64,000 nt of DNA from Celoporthe dispersa (Eukaryota > Ascomycota > Sordariomycetes > Diaporthales > Cryphonectriaceae), in NCBI GenBank assembly GCA_016584495.1, contig WAID01000007.1, positions 3,954,001 through 4,018,000 of the forward strand, in the 5' to 3' direction. The notes under the pieces are model-generated. The model had not been told where the DNA came from. It saw nothing but the letters and a program-made list of their open reading frames with translations, and did no database searches. Position 1 is the stretch's first letter. Each line of letters starts with the position of its first letter. A program made the translations under genes and the position numbers. Below, one piece after another: positions 9,633 through 21,400 of the stretch.

Positions 9633-11445
9633 ATGGAGCCGGCCAGGAAGAGCGCAGAGCACCTACGCGAGCAGATACTCAGGGCTGAGGTCGAGCTGGG
9701 GGCTCTGAAGGCGCGGCTCGCCGAGGTCGAGGCTGCGGAAGAAGATGGAGCAGAACACGAAGGAGAAACGGCCTGGCCAACAACAAGCCAAGCTGTAGAT
9801 GGCTGTCCAGCTTGGAAGTGGCCTCTGGGCGCAGACGAATATGAGCGTTATGGCAGACAGCTCATCCTGCCACAGGTCGGGATTCATGGTCAGAATCTGA
9901 AGTCTTGCCCTGGTCCTCCACGATGCTTTTTTCGCCGTTCCCTGGAAGGGTCAAGGGGGCCTTGGGGAATGAGGATCTGACCAGGACTTCAGCTGACACT
10001 CCTCTAGGCCAACGTAGCTTGAAAGCATCCAAAGTCCTGATCATAGGCGCGGGCGGTCTCGGGTGCCCAGCAGCAGCATACCTCGCCGGCGCCGGGGTGG
10101 GCACGCTGGGTTTTGTGGACGGGGACGTGGTCGAGCCTTCGAACCTCCACCGACAGATTGCGCACAGCACGTCGAGGGTGGGAATGCTAAAGGTGGACAG
10201 TCTTGTGCATTATTGCAGAGAGTATGTTGCTTCATCCCCTTCCCAACCGGCCGCTCCCCCTTCTCTGCATACGTGGACACCCACACATGCTGATATACCG
10301 TCCAGGCTCAACCCTCTGCCCAAGTATGTCCCTCACCGGGAGCATCTCTCGCCAGAGAACGCAGAGGATATCGTCAGGGGCTACGACCTTGTCCTCGACT
10401 GCACCGACCACCCTACAAGCCGCTACCTCATCTCTGATGTCTGCGTCCTCCTGCTGAAGCCTCTCGTTTCCGCCTCGGCCCTGCGCACCGACGGCCAGCT
10501 CATCCTGCTCAACACCCCTCCCACGCCCCAGGGTGTCTTCCCTGCCGCCACCACTACCAACGCGACCACCACGGACCAGCCGGCTTCCCCTCCGCCCCCT
10601 CCTCCCTGCTACAGGTGTGTCTTCCCTAGGCCGCCACCCCCTGGCGCCGTGGTGAGCTGTGGCGAAGGCGGTGTCCTCGGCCCCGTCGTCGGCGTCATGG
10701 GGGTTCTCCAGGCCCTGGAGGCAATCAAGGTTATCGCGGCCGGCCTCCACGCCCCGCGTCACACCTCCTCTTCAGCACCGCCGCTGCGCTCTCCTCCGGC
10801 CCCGCAGCCTACCCTCCTCTTGTTCTCCGGCGCGACGATCGGGGCGCCGTCCTTCAGGCCATGCGGATGCGGGCCAGGAGGCGGGACTGCTTTGCCTGCG
10901 GCGAGGACAGCCATGCCAGGCTCACCCTCGAAACGCTGCGCTCCGGCAGCCTGGACTATGTCGCCTTCTGCGGCGGGATGGCAGCCCCGGTTGCCGTGCT
11001 CGGGGATGAGCAGAGAGTTAGTGTGGCTGAGTATTACGATATTTTTAGGGGATCGGGCGGGGCAGGGGCCAGTGCTACACATGTCCTGCTCGATGTGAGG
11101 GAGCGCGAGCTGTTCGACATCGCGAGCATCGAGGGCGCTATTAATGTGCCGTACTCGACGATACAGAGGACCACCGGGAAGAGGAAGGGGAGGAGGTCTG
11201 ATGAGGCGGGAGCCGGTGATGCCGGCGGTGTGGATGACGACGTCGACCTCGACTGGATGCCGAGGGATCTGGCGGCGAGGGATCAGCCTATCTATGTTGT
11301 CTGCAGGGTGGGCAACGACTCGCAGGTGGTGGCGAAGCAGCTGATCGATCTCGGGCTGGGGCGGAACGGGCGGTGGATTGGAGATATCAGGGGTGGGATG
11401 AGGGCCTGGAGGGACGAGGTGGACGGCACACTGCCGTTTCTGTAA
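9633..11445 (+). CDS. uba4: Uba4/MOCS3-type E1-like adenylyltransferase-sulfurtransferase (one apparent missing base)
   Basis: Three exons: 9633-9888, 10008-10221 and 10306-11445. The N-terminal coiled-coil-like helix is followed by the ThiF/E1 fold: YGRQLILPQVGIHGQ, the Gly-rich nucleotide loop GAGGLGCP, and DGDVVEPSNLHRQ. Zinc-binding Cys pairs are CYRC and CFAC, and SCGEGGVLGP carries the conserved adenylation-domain cysteine. The C-terminal rhodanese domain ends with the active-site loop VVCRVGNDSQ. Uba4 adenylates and thiolates Urm1, supplying sulfur for the wobble-uridine thiolation of tRNAs, and in many eukaryotes also acts on the molybdopterin synthase small subunit. Between PSFR and MRMRARRRDC (near 10857) the frame changes with no room for an intron; one extra G in AGGCC would restore a 536-residue protein. 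Confidence 0.9.
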
Positions 11446-11862
11446 GGAGGGACCAGATCGTACCAGCTCGACAAGCTCACCAAGATGGCTCCCCGAGTCT
11501 GTCTCAGTCTAGGTTTTTGCGCATGCGTGACGGCTGCAAACTTGCAATTGGGGCTTTCTCGAAGAGATGCGAATGTTAAATTTCAGACGAGGCAATGTTC
11601 TCGTGCTCGTGTCGGTACAATCATGGACAGGGGCTGAACGCCGCCACGCGAGAGTGTGAAACCCTTCGTCGTATCTGTACACACTTTCTACCCTTGTAGA
11701 ACTCGTTGTCATTCCTCTCCTACCAGCTGAGACCTCCCCCAGAGGTGGTTTCTCCTGTAATGAGACCACCGTGGCTGGGTGACTGATATCCCATTGCCGG
11801 TACACTCCTCGGACGTGGACTGGTGATGCCTGTGGCCAACCGTCCTATCAATTGTCCACCCC
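11446..11862. other. Convergent intergenic region (uba4 and pam17 3' ends)
   Basis: About 400 bp between convergent stop codons, presumably both 3' UTRs. Nothing else is recognised. Confidence 0.5.
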
Positions 11863-12851
11863 TTATGATATGAACGTGGTGCGCTTCTTGTTGTACGCCC
11901 GTTGGTCCTTCAGCCACTGCCTGTACCCAGCCACACTGGAGATCTTCTCACCGTAGAAGTCGGGAACTGCAGCAGGTTGATCAGTATGAGGGACACACGC
12001 GGACCGAGAAGGGGACGCAGGGGACCAGAGAGAAGACATACCTGGGTTGCCGGTTGAGGAGTTGGAGGGGTCAACACGGTTCCTCTTGATCCGGGCAAAA
12101 AACTGGCTCTCTTTCTGAAAGATTGACACCTCGTCAGCACACCCCTCTCTCCCTCCCTCTCTCTCTCTCCCTCCCTCATATTTTCGTCGTAGCAGAAGGG
12201 AGTACTTACCACAGTCATGGGCGTCTTGTACTTCCTCTTGATCAGGTAGAACACAGCGCTACCCAGGCTCGGCCCCGCCAGCCACCCCAGGGCCACGAAC
12301 CCGATGGTCATCAGGCCCAGCGTCAGGATAGGGTCCAGCGGGATCTGGCCCGTCAGGCTGTCCGCCGCCCCCGTCGACAACAGGATGGCGCCGCCCGTCC
12401 CGCTCGCCAGCGACATGACCACACTGAAGGCGACCTGCCACCTCCGCCGCGTCTTGCGCAGCTGGAAGAAGGTGTTCCAGTCCAGGGGCGGCGTGTTCGG
12501 GTTCGCCGCAGCCTGTCTGGACATCGCGCGCTGGGCTGCCAGCGCTGCTGCATCCGCGTCGGCATCGTGGTCGCGGGAGGACGAGGAGGAGGTGGAGGCG
12601 TGCCGGCGGGCGGCAGCGGGAGTGGGTTGTGCTGCTGCTGCGCGCAGGACGAGGATCTGTGATGGTCTGGTGGGAGCGATGGTGGTGGTGGTGGTGGTTA
12701 TGAAGGGCGCGATGGGGAGCTTGGAGCGGACGGAGAAGGTCGAGTACGGGCACGTCGTCGCGGTGCTGCGCAGGATGATGGGCTGCAGGCCGCAGCTGCG
12801 CATGACGCCTGATCGCAGCATCGTTGTCGCCGTCGTGGTGCCTGCGATCAT
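11863..12851 (-). CDS. pam17: Pam17, TIM23 presequence-translocase motor subunit
   Basis: Three exons on the minus strand (12851-12210, 12114-12042, 11966-11863) give 272 residues. The first ~90 residues are rich in Ser/Thr/Arg/Ala with few acidic residues, as in a mitochondrial targeting sequence. The Pam17 core follows: PLDWNTFFQLRKTRRRWQVA, then two hydrophobic helices (FSVVMSLASGTGGAILL and LTLGLMTIGFVALGWLAG), the loop FYLIKRKYKTPMT, and the C-terminal segment VPDFYGEKISSVAGYRQWLK. Pam17 sits in the inner mitochondrial membrane and helps organise the Pam16/Pam18 part of the import motor that drives matrix protein import through Tim23. Both introns (12115-12209 and 11967-12041) have clean GTAAGT/GTATGT donors. 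The frame is intact. It is divergent from the chromodomain gene. Confidence 0.93.
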
Positions 12852-13832
12852 CTTGTCGACAATTCGTATTTCTCCCTTCTTGATGCTCTGCAGTTTTCTC
12901 TCGATGGCAAGGTCTCAGCACAAGCCAGCGGCACGTCAATTGCGCTGTCTCGCAGTGAGTATCAATTCTCGGACAGGATGTTTAGGTCCCGGCCAGAAAT
13001 TTTGGTGGAGCAGTGACGTTGCCTGTGATCAGCCTCGATCGTGGTCGGTGCCTGAGGTGGTTTTTGCTTGGCTCCGCTCTGGCATGGGAACGACGGCGTC
13101 GAAGCTTTGGGGGAGGGGAGGGTCGGTCATGATGGCCCAAGCTTCTTTTCCTCAGGTGGTTATGACGTGCCTGCCGTTGCATCCTGCTCAACCCGTTGGC
13201 TGCCTGCCGCATAGGAGGTCCCTTCCCTCTTGTCTGCTGCAAAGAGGAGGAGCTGCAGTACTTGCTCCGTTGTATAAGTCATAGAATAAAATGCAAAAGA
13301 AATATGAATCAAAAGCTATTTGTTCTTTTGACTGTTATAATAGACTAAATCATGAATGTTAAAAGTTGACTTTCGTTTTTCTCTCATTTCTTTCTACTCC
13401 TCAGGTTTTCTTTTATTTTCTCTTAATTTTTTCATTCTATTTCTTTCTTAAAATAATCAGCAACATTCTTTATAAGTATTCTTATTTTTTCCTTTCTCCT
13501 GGCTAGGCCCCTCGCCGCACTAAAGATTAGTGGTTGCTACTGCTACTTACCGCTAAAGCCACAACGCGTTTGTGCTCAATCACACCTGATCCGGTCCCCG
13601 TTCTGGGACCCTGGCAATTACCTCTCATTCTTTGACGGCAGCAACATTCCCATTCGGGGATTTGTCCCTTGGGAGGCTTGGGGCAGTCGTTGCCTCCAGT
13701 GCCTTCTTTGCTACCATTTCTCAGGCCCAAAGAGAACAGAAAAGACCTTGTGTTTCAGGCGTAATCCAGCAATGCGCACCATTTAACGAGACGATCCGCG
13801 ACCGAAAGCGCGCTGGAACACCCTCCCTGGCC
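12852..13832. promoter_or_regulatory. Divergent promoter region between pam17 and the chromodomain gene
   Basis: About 980 bp. An AT-rich segment at 13,280-13,500 stands out against the GC-rich surroundings and is a natural candidate for a nucleosome-poor promoter. The frame of the chromodomain gene is open from 13,632, but its first 67 codons look non-coding. Confidence 0.45.
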
Positions 13833-15833
13833 ATGGAGGACGAGGCAGTGGCTGAAGAGGGAGGAGTGGTCGCGGAAGTAAACTGGGCGCTCTTTGGAGC
13901 AGACCTGAAGGTCTCGAAGATGGCCATCAAGCGTCCTCGCCCCTCTGTGTCCTTCGAGATTCCCATCCTGCCCCGGCCGCGGCGATACAGACCAGGCGAT
14001 GGACCGCCCCCGCCGAGCATCGACCTGCAGCTCGCCCACGACTCAGAAGCCTTTATCATCGACAAGATCATCTTGCCCCTCGAGCCTTTCACCTCCCGAC
14101 AGAGGAGGGCGTACTATATTATCGGGTGGCCCGACCTGCCCGCCGCGAGACCCGTCATCGACTGCGCCCGGGCGCTCGACTACATCTCTCCTCGGATATT
14201 AGAGGATTGGGAATATCAAGATTTCTTGCGCCGGGAGGCGGAAAGAGAACAGGCTGAGGAGGAGGCTAGGGAAGCCGCGGCTTCTGCTGCTGCTGTGGCT
14301 GCGGCTGCTGCGGCTGCCCAGGCAAAGGGCAGAGCTTATACGGAGCTGCTACCTAATGGGAAGAAGAAGCCGGGGAGGAAACCCAAGCACGCAAAGAGGC
14401 TGCACAAGAGACCACCGACACCACAGCTGGACAGCGAACAGGAGGAGATGCTTGCTAAGCGCAAGCATGGCCCCTCGCTTTCTACACCTTCGAAGAGCAG
14501 GATCGCCCAGCTGGACGCCGAGATAGACCTGCTGGAGGGCCTGGAGGAAGAGAGCTCGGATGAAGATCCGGAGAAGGAACTCCAAATACAACTGGAAAAT
14601 GAGATACTTGGTATGGATGATGATACGGCCAAGGGGTTCGACATGGAGGCCTCGGGCGGTCTGGGCTTGTTTGAAGCGAGTGATGCTATGTCTCGTTCAG
14701 GGAGTTCGTCGAGGGCGAGCAGCACACGAAGGCAGGTGCCTCAGAAAGAAGCGATTTCCAGTAGGTCCGATTCTGCCACGAAACGATCTGCAACCCCAGC
14801 ATGGGACCCTACCCGTCAACATCCTGTCAGCCAGGCAAGGCTGTCTACCCCTACGGTCTCCGGTCAGCTCTCACGGTCCTCCCCCGGAAAACCAGTTTCA
14901 ACAACTCCTATACCGCTACCAAAGCTACCACCATTTATATCGAAAGAAAAACCCATACCGCCACCGGTCGGTTTACCAACACATATTCTCCCGTCGGTAG
15001 AGACAAAGGCGTGGGCATCAGAATCACGGGCGTCGAAACCAGAGGGTCAAGAGGAGTTGACACAGCCTGGTTCATCCTCAACAAGACCACTACCAAACAC
15101 CAATGGATATGGCGGGTTCACAACCACCAACATCTTCACGCCTACAGGTGGTCGTCTCCCAAGGCACCCCAAACGATCAGCGAAACGTTCGCCTATAGGC
15201 GTCACCACAGCAGACGAGCCCGGCATGCAAGCCAAGAAGAAGCGGCAGAAGACATCACACAAGGTTTCCCAATCGCCGCATGAAACGGTCATGGAAGAGA
15301 TAGAAGCAATGCCAGCCCAGCAAGAGTGGGTAGTTAAGCGCCTCGAAGGTCATCAAGTCGTCGATGGCGTGCACTACTTCAAAGTGCGCTGGGAAGGCGA
15401 CTGGCCACCCGAGGAAAACCCATCGTGGGAGCCCAAGGAAAACATTTCGGCGGATCTCGTGAAGAAGTATCTAAAGCGCAAGGCTGGTCAAGATAGCGAA
15501 AAGTCAAAGAGGAAGCACATAAAGGGTAGTGCTGGCTCTAGCAAGCCAAGAGGCAAGCAGCAGAAGACTCTAGCACAGTGGGCTACAAAATACAACAGCG
15601 TCTCTGAAGCCTTCGAGGGCAGGTCGGAGCTGGATGACACGGCCGACCACGTCGGGAACGGTGATGCTCCCGAGCAGACATATGATTCGGGGCAAGCGGA
15701 CGTTGAGGAGGCCAATGAGCTCTTGGTCGTGGATGAGAAGCATCCTAGGGGACATAAGCACGCTGCCGCTAAGAGGAACAAGAACTTGGGTGCCCAACTT
15801 GCTGCCCAGTTTGGACGGAGATCAGAGTTTTGA
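13833..15833 (+). CDS. Chromodomain protein
   Basis: A single exon of 666 residues if started at the ATG at 13833 (MEDEAVAEE); an in-frame upstream ATG-less extension to 13,632 looks like leader. The chromodomain is at about residues 497-555: QEWVVKRLEGHQVVDGVHYF then FKVRWEGDWPPEENPSWEP, with an aromatic-cage Trp in VRWEG and Trp rather than the usual Tyr in the EWVV position. Chromodomains read methylated histone tails, mostly H3K9 or H3K27. An ordered N-terminal block at about residues 45-130 (including AYYIIGWPDLPA and SPRILEDWEYQ) precedes a polyalanine tract (about 150-165), then a long basic, Ser/Pro-rich disordered linker with AT-hook-like KKPGRKPK. The architecture (N-terminal block, long linker, C-terminal chromodomain) differs from HP1, since I see no chromoshadow domain at the C-terminus. 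A role in heterochromatin is inferred. Confidence 0.85.
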   Translation: MEDEAVAEEGGVVAEVNWALFGADLKVSKMAIKRPRPSVSFEIPILPRPRRYRPGDGPPPPSIDLQLAHDSEAFIIDKIILPLEPFTSRQRRAYYIIGWPDLPAARPVIDCARALDYISPRILEDWEYQDFLRREAEREQAEEEAREAAASAAAVAAAAAAAQAKGRAYTELLPNGKKKPGRKPKHAKRLHKRPPTPQLDSEQEEMLAKRKHGPSLSTPSKSRIAQLDAEIDLLEGLEEESSDEDPEKELQIQLENEILGMDDDTAKGFDMEASGGLGLFEASDAMSRSGSSSRASSTRRQVPQKEAISSRSDSATKRSATPAWDPTRQHPVSQARLSTPTVSGQLSRSSPGKPVSTTPIPLPKLPPFISKEKPIPPPVGLPTHILPSVETKAWASESRASKPEGQEELTQPGSSSTRPLPNTNGYGGFTTTNIFTPTGGRLPRHPKRSAKRSPIGVTTADEPGMQAKKKRQKTSHKVSQSPHETVMEEIEAMPAQQEWVVKRLEGHQVVDGVHYFKVRWEGDWPPEENPSWEPKENISADLVKKYLKRKAGQDSEKSKRKHIKGSAGSSKPRGKQQKTLAQWATKYNSVSEAFEGRSELDDTADHVGNGDAPEQTYDSGQADVEEANELLVVDEKHPRGHKHAAAKRNKNLGAQLAAQFGRRSEF

Positions 15834-16950
15834 GGAGAGGCTCGTTGGCCAAGCTTACTTTAAGAGCATCCAGGCCTCAACAACGAAGGTAAAACCACCT
15901 TTATGCTGCGCAAAGCATGCATGCACAGCTCTATGAGCCAAGACACGATGTCCACTCCACAGCGAATCAAAGGCGCTCAATAAATGAAGACATCGACAGG
16001 ACCAATGCTCCGCTGAATTTCCATGGTTTGCCATGTCAGACATCTTTGTAAATGGGAATTAGACTTGGAGGCATAGCTGCGAACCTAAGCCTTCTAGACG
16101 CCAACCTGCTAAAGACATGCTTCCGCCGGTCTTCGCCCCGGCTGGCCTGCTGAAAGTGGTAGAGTATCTTGGGCTCACCACAGCGCTCAGCCAAATCATC
16201 GCTTTCCGCAGTGCTGCCCCGTCCAACGATGGGAATATATTTTTTTGGTCAAGTCAACCCTCCAGTTGATTATTCTGTAGCTAATTATCTCTCTGCCTAC
16301 GACCGCTCTCCTTGTGCAAGATGAACACCAGAGTAGTTACACCAGCCTGTTCGGCCGTCCACGCCAGGTTGACGACGATGGTGCTGCTTGTTGATGGACG
16401 AGTAAGCTAAATGTGGGAAGTGAATTTCCAGGACCAAGGCGGTCATCAATGGTGCAAAAAGCAAGTTATGTTGGGGCGAATATATGTATGGAGGAAAGCA
16501 TATGCAGTCTGCCAGGGAGGGGGAGGGGAGGGTGAAGGCTCGAGTGGACGGTCGTGGAGGCGGAGGGTATCATCTGCTTGTTATGCAGAGTCACCCTCAA
16601 GGTGAGGGTTACCTCATCACCAAGTGAGATGAAAGGATCTTGTTCAAATCTGAACATCTCCTGTCTGGTATAGGGTGGTTAGTGGCAGCTATTTCACCAA
16701 GTGTGTTGGGGCAAACCAGTGGCCCGGTTTGTAGAAGGACTCACCGTCTCTGACCCACACAGCAATCGATTACTTTCCTTTTAGAAAAAGAATGGCTCAC
16801 TTCCTTTTTCAGGAGATGGCCGTAGCTTCAGCACGGATATCTCAGACGTAAGTAGTTCCAGGAGGTGAAAAAGAAAGGTCGAAAGCAAAACACACCACAC
16901 AGACCCGAGACCAGGAAGCTCGAGGACAACCACCGAGAAAAACGCTCGCT
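15834..16950. other. Convergent intergenic region
   Basis: About 1.1 kb between the 3' ends of the chromodomain gene and the RRM-like gene. It has small open frames only and no recognised element. Confidence 0.45.
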
Positions 16951-18437
16951 TCATTCATCGAGAACGCTGCGCTTGCCACCGGAATCGTGTTTCTTGGCGG
17001 TGTTGAAGCCCTCGGGGGGCACGTAAAAGACTGTACCGAAGGCCATCCACTGCTCATCGGACATGGCGCAGAACTCGTCTATGCTGACACTCCAAGAGGA
17101 AGAACGTTGCATGCCGGCTTCCCAGTTCTCGCGAGAGTAGTCAGGATATTTCTTCTGTGCTGTAGAGTCCTCTGCGCCTTGGTCGGGCTGCGTGACGCCG
17201 TCCTCGTCATCAGCGGCATTGGTCTTGTCGCTGGAGGCGGAGGAAGCAGTGAGAGGTCCTCGAAAGGCAGGGCCACCGGGTTCAAGGGCCCAGGGCAGTA
17301 AGGTGAGGTTTTCGCGACTAGAGGCGAGAACGTAGACAGGGCAGCAACATATGAAGTCGCTGAAGGCGCCTGGCAGTCTTGAGGGTCAACACAGCCATCC
17401 TCGTAACCTCTGCCCTGTTTGTTGCGTGACGCACGCTGACCGAGACGACCGTAATTGGAATTGCGACTGGCGGGTCCAGTGAAGAATTTCTCGGTGATTC
17501 TCCGCTGGCCCTCTCGCAGCCGCTGCATAAGGTGCGCCTCCAGCTTTGTCAACTTGGGGCCGCCGGTGTTGATTATGTCTTTCGCTTTATCAGAGACGAC
17601 CAAAGTATGGTGGCTGGCAGGCTGTGGGACAGACCGCCAGGTCGCGAACAGCTTGTTGAGCTGGCCCAGGTCGCTCAGGCTCACCAGGCTCGTCTGTGGG
17701 TGGCTGTGCCAGGCAAACGCCGGGTCGACACCGTCGCGAGACGTCAACGTCGACTCGCAGGCCCCGCAAGGATCCGTCTCGAAGTTGAGAGTTTCGAACC
17801 ACGCATGGTACGCCTTGTTGCGCACATACTTGTCAAAGGCCGTGACCTTCGCACTGAAGGCTATATTGATGCTCGTGAACCAGATGTGCAGGTTGGCAAA
17901 AGCAACCCGGCCAGCTGCGTCCTCTTCGGGTGTGTCCATCCAGATGTCTTCGATTTGGTCGCGGTAGTGAGGAGTTTGGAGGAGAAGGGGAAAGTCGAAA
18001 GCGCTCCAGACAACTTCGGCCCTGTCGATAGGGCAACGCTCGACGACGAGGCAGCGGGTGACCTCGGCTGGGAGAGGGAGCCTGGGCTCCACGGCGCTAA
18101 TAGAGGGATCATTGTCGAGCTCACCGTTCAGCTTGGTACAGAACACAAGCTCGGCGAATTGTGTCTTTTGGGAGGCAGGAGCACTGTCGGTGGGCTGGAA
18201 CGCCCAGGTCAAATCGCCAGGCTTGTCGCAGGCCTCAGCGTACAGCTCCGCCGAGGAGGCCTCTTTAAAGGTGACGGCTGCCGTCTTCTGGGTGCCCAAT
18301 TGAGTAAGGGTGAGGTTGGCGACGGCGCCGCCACGGACTCGAGGCAGGATGTCTCGAATTGTAATGTCTAGAGGGAGCTGGGTGATCACGACCACACAGC
18401 CCTTCTCGATAGTTCGTAGAGGAGTAGGAGCGTTCAT
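16951..18437 (-). CDS. Ascomycete protein with RRM-like N-terminus (function unknown)
   Basis: Two exons: 18437 down to about 17435 (or 17441), and 17369 down to 16951, giving 473 residues. The ATG at 18435-18437 is the first in the frame. Residues ~8-85 read like an RNA-recognition fold: KGCVVVITQLPLDITIRDIL, then a second strand block TAAVTFKEASSAELYAEAC. The middle is a folded-looking domain with several Trp/Tyr/Cys residues (WMDTPEED, HIWFTSINIAF, ETDPCGACES). The second exon was recognised because only after removing a short intron (donor GTGCGT or GTCAGC, acceptor CCAG at 17370) does the frame continue into PVYVLASSRENLTLLPWALE and then SVSIDEFCAMSDEQWMAFGT, ending in GGKRSVLDE. Without splicing the frame ends in a basic, shadow-like tail. 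RNA binding is inferred from the fold only. Confidence 0.7.
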
Positions 18438-21400
18438 GGTCAAGTTGATCTCGGCGGTGGTTGAAAGCTGGGGTAGTCGAGGCTAAGATGGGGCGAGCCG
18501 ATCGTCGTATTTGTAGGGTTGGTTGTGTACGGCGGTCTGGCTAGCACGGTCGAATATGCCAGGCTAAAGAGAGAGCAGGATATAGCAGAGGGAATGTTCT
18601 TTGGGAGGGGCCGGGTTGGATCAGGTCTTCTTCTGGAAACCTCGAGCTTGCAAGGGCCCGTCCGAGGTCGCTGGCGGGCTCTTCGTTCTGTTAGCTGATG
18701 GGCTTGGCTGGAAGGTTTGTTGGGACTGGATTGGGTCAAGTCTTCAGGAACGATGGAAGTAAGTTCCACTGTCTTCCCTTAAGATCTTTAGGTATGGGAT
18801 GGTTAGCAAGGGTGGTGACTTGATGGGGAAAGGTAGATGGTAGAGATTTCCAGATACTCGTAGAAATTGGTATGTAAATGGTGGCAGAAGGAGAGGGGGC
18901 AGTCATAAAGTTTCACAAGGTGGCATCAAAGGGCAGGAGGAAGAAGACATCGATGGCATCAGCAGAGTTCGTGGTGAAATGATGGATCGAGAGAAGTAGG
19001 GAAGGCTTTCCGGAATCTTCATTTGGCACATGAGAAGCTGAAGCTTGAATGCTGGGAATTTGAGGGTAAGTCAGAAGTTAACATGATGAGGCGGGGCACC
19101 AATTCTAGGGTGATATCTAGAAGAAGACAAGAAACCCTCTCGTGGAGTGCTGGGTACTTCAACATGAAGAAGATAACATCACAGTTCCTCAGATGCTTCA
19201 GAAAAGAGACCAGTAATAGATCAAGGATCATTCGAGACTTTTGGTATGAGTACCGGGCAGCACTATTTTAGAAGGCCGGTCAAGGCAAAGAACTTCTTGG
19301 AAGTTGTTAGAAGAATGTAGACATTCCATTATAAGAGATTCCATAACACAAATGTAGCACCGAGTGATTGCAGTAGCTAAGAAGTTGTTGGGTATGATAA
19401 ATGAGACTGTTACGCTGCTTTTCTCTTTATCCTCAACACCTACCAAGTAGTTTAATGCTTCTCTGCTTATTTGTTCACACAAGACTTCCTTGGTACAACT
19501 GTTACCACTAAGTGTTCTTTTGCTAATGGAAGCTTGGTGAGTTACACTACACTCTAGATTTGCATCTATACATCTACTTTGACCCCCTTTGAGAGTGGAT
19601 ATGTAGTGCTGCAGCATACTTGCAGGCTTTCTCAAGGAGGTAATATTTTAACGTCCGAGAACAATAGAGAGAATACTTCCAGTTTCGAATTCTTTAATCT
19701 GTGGTCGAGATGATATCTTCCTCGCACAGCCATGATTCTTTCTCATGCCTCTGTGTAGTGCCTAAGATGCCCAGACTACTAGTCCAGAGGTCACAGTAAA
19801 CTGAGGCCATGCACATATCTCCTTACAGCATAATTACTCTAGCCCCAGCACTGCCACAAGGTATGGCGAGGCTGTGCACAATATCAGCAATGCTGCAAAG
19901 GTGGCTATGCCAGTCGATTAATTTGTTGATGGCACCTGCTGATGGGTATCTGTGGCACCAAGCACCTTGTTCGGGGTGATGATCAACTGGCTTCCAAGGT
20001 TGGGGGCAACAGAACCAGGTCCCTCCTATGGTTCTACCTTCGAGAACATGTGGCAAAAGGATTTCCTTGGAGGATCCTCACTTGGTCCTTTGAAACTGTC
20101 ACAACCAGTAAAAAACATTCCTGACGCCCTTGCCGCCATACTTGGTCCCATAAAAGAACGGATATGAGGATCGCAGACTGCGCTCTCATGACCAGCTCTG
20201 AAATCAATAACTGGTGATCAGTCTCCGAGTCAGGATCACTCCCTCGTCGACTATGCTGTGGATATACTACACGTCATTTTCGGGCTCCTCATGGCGGTGA
20301 AGGAATTTTTGGAACAATATTCCACCCCGAGCGAGGAGGCGGATTTGAGGGGGGTGGGGGTGGTCAAAAAGCCTTGCACTGGATTCTGGTTTCAAGTCTG
20401 TCCATGTGAGGTATCGTGCCAGCATAGATCGACATATTTTGGGTTTTACCAGCGTAGATCGTACCATGTTGTGCGCAGCCAGAATGGGTGTTCGCAAGGA
20501 CCGAGAATCATTGTACAGTTTGGCGGAAGATGCCATCTATGTTCAAGGCTATACCTTTTATAGGCATAGGTTCTGAGGGCCTCAGGGGCTGTGCGGCCTG
20601 GAGAACAATTACCTCGCTAGAAGGCGGGGGACACTATGGCTTGTGTTGAACGAGAGGCAGCCCGGTCGGAGGAGGGTAGGGGGGGGTTTTTTTTCAAAAA
20701 AAAAAAAAAAGAAGAAGAAAAAGGAGAGACAGAGAGAGAGAAAGGCTGAGGTCAAAGCTTATGAAGCGTAGATGTCAAACATGCCCTGTTCAGGCATAGC
20801 TGGGGTATTCTGAAGCTGCGGTTCGTGTCATGATCTGATGTGGTGTTTCAGATTTGGCCTGAACAACCTCCTGGGTTAAGGTTCGCTGCGCCTGGGGCCG
20901 CCACATTTGACAACTGGCACCTCCGTGGATACCGAGGTTACAGAGGTACCCGGATTCTCCACATGCCAGGGCGAGGCAGGTACAGAAACCGTCGTTGAGA
21001 GGCCAAAATAACGTTGACAGCCATGCACAGTATGTAATATATTTAGTATCCTGGCGCTGCTTGATGATACTTGGTCCTCACCTTGCCTCTGTACATGTTT
21101 ATGGCCTCTTCGTCCCGACTCGGATATAGTTTCATTTCTGGCTGTATAGATCTCGGTACCAGGCTGGAGCTCAAGCAGCAGACGTACCACTGTGGTAGCC
21201 CAGACGAACGGAAATAGATCTGTACCTCTCTCGAATGGCTCCCAGCCATGCGCCGTGCACGGGTTGGGCGCTCAGTATCCGCCTGTCCGCAACATCGGAT
21301 CTGCATTTACCTCGCAGGTCGACAGGGGTTGTCGGCGACTATCAAACACCACTATGCATGATCACACCAGTTGTGATGAACCTTGGCAGTGCTTAGGAGG

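Noticed and set aside
19228..19635. 135-codon minus-strand frame in AT-rich DNA
   Set aside because: No family, splice partners or codon bias was recognised. It could be a transposon relic but nothing diagnostic (integrase, reverse transcriptase or terminal repeats) is visible.
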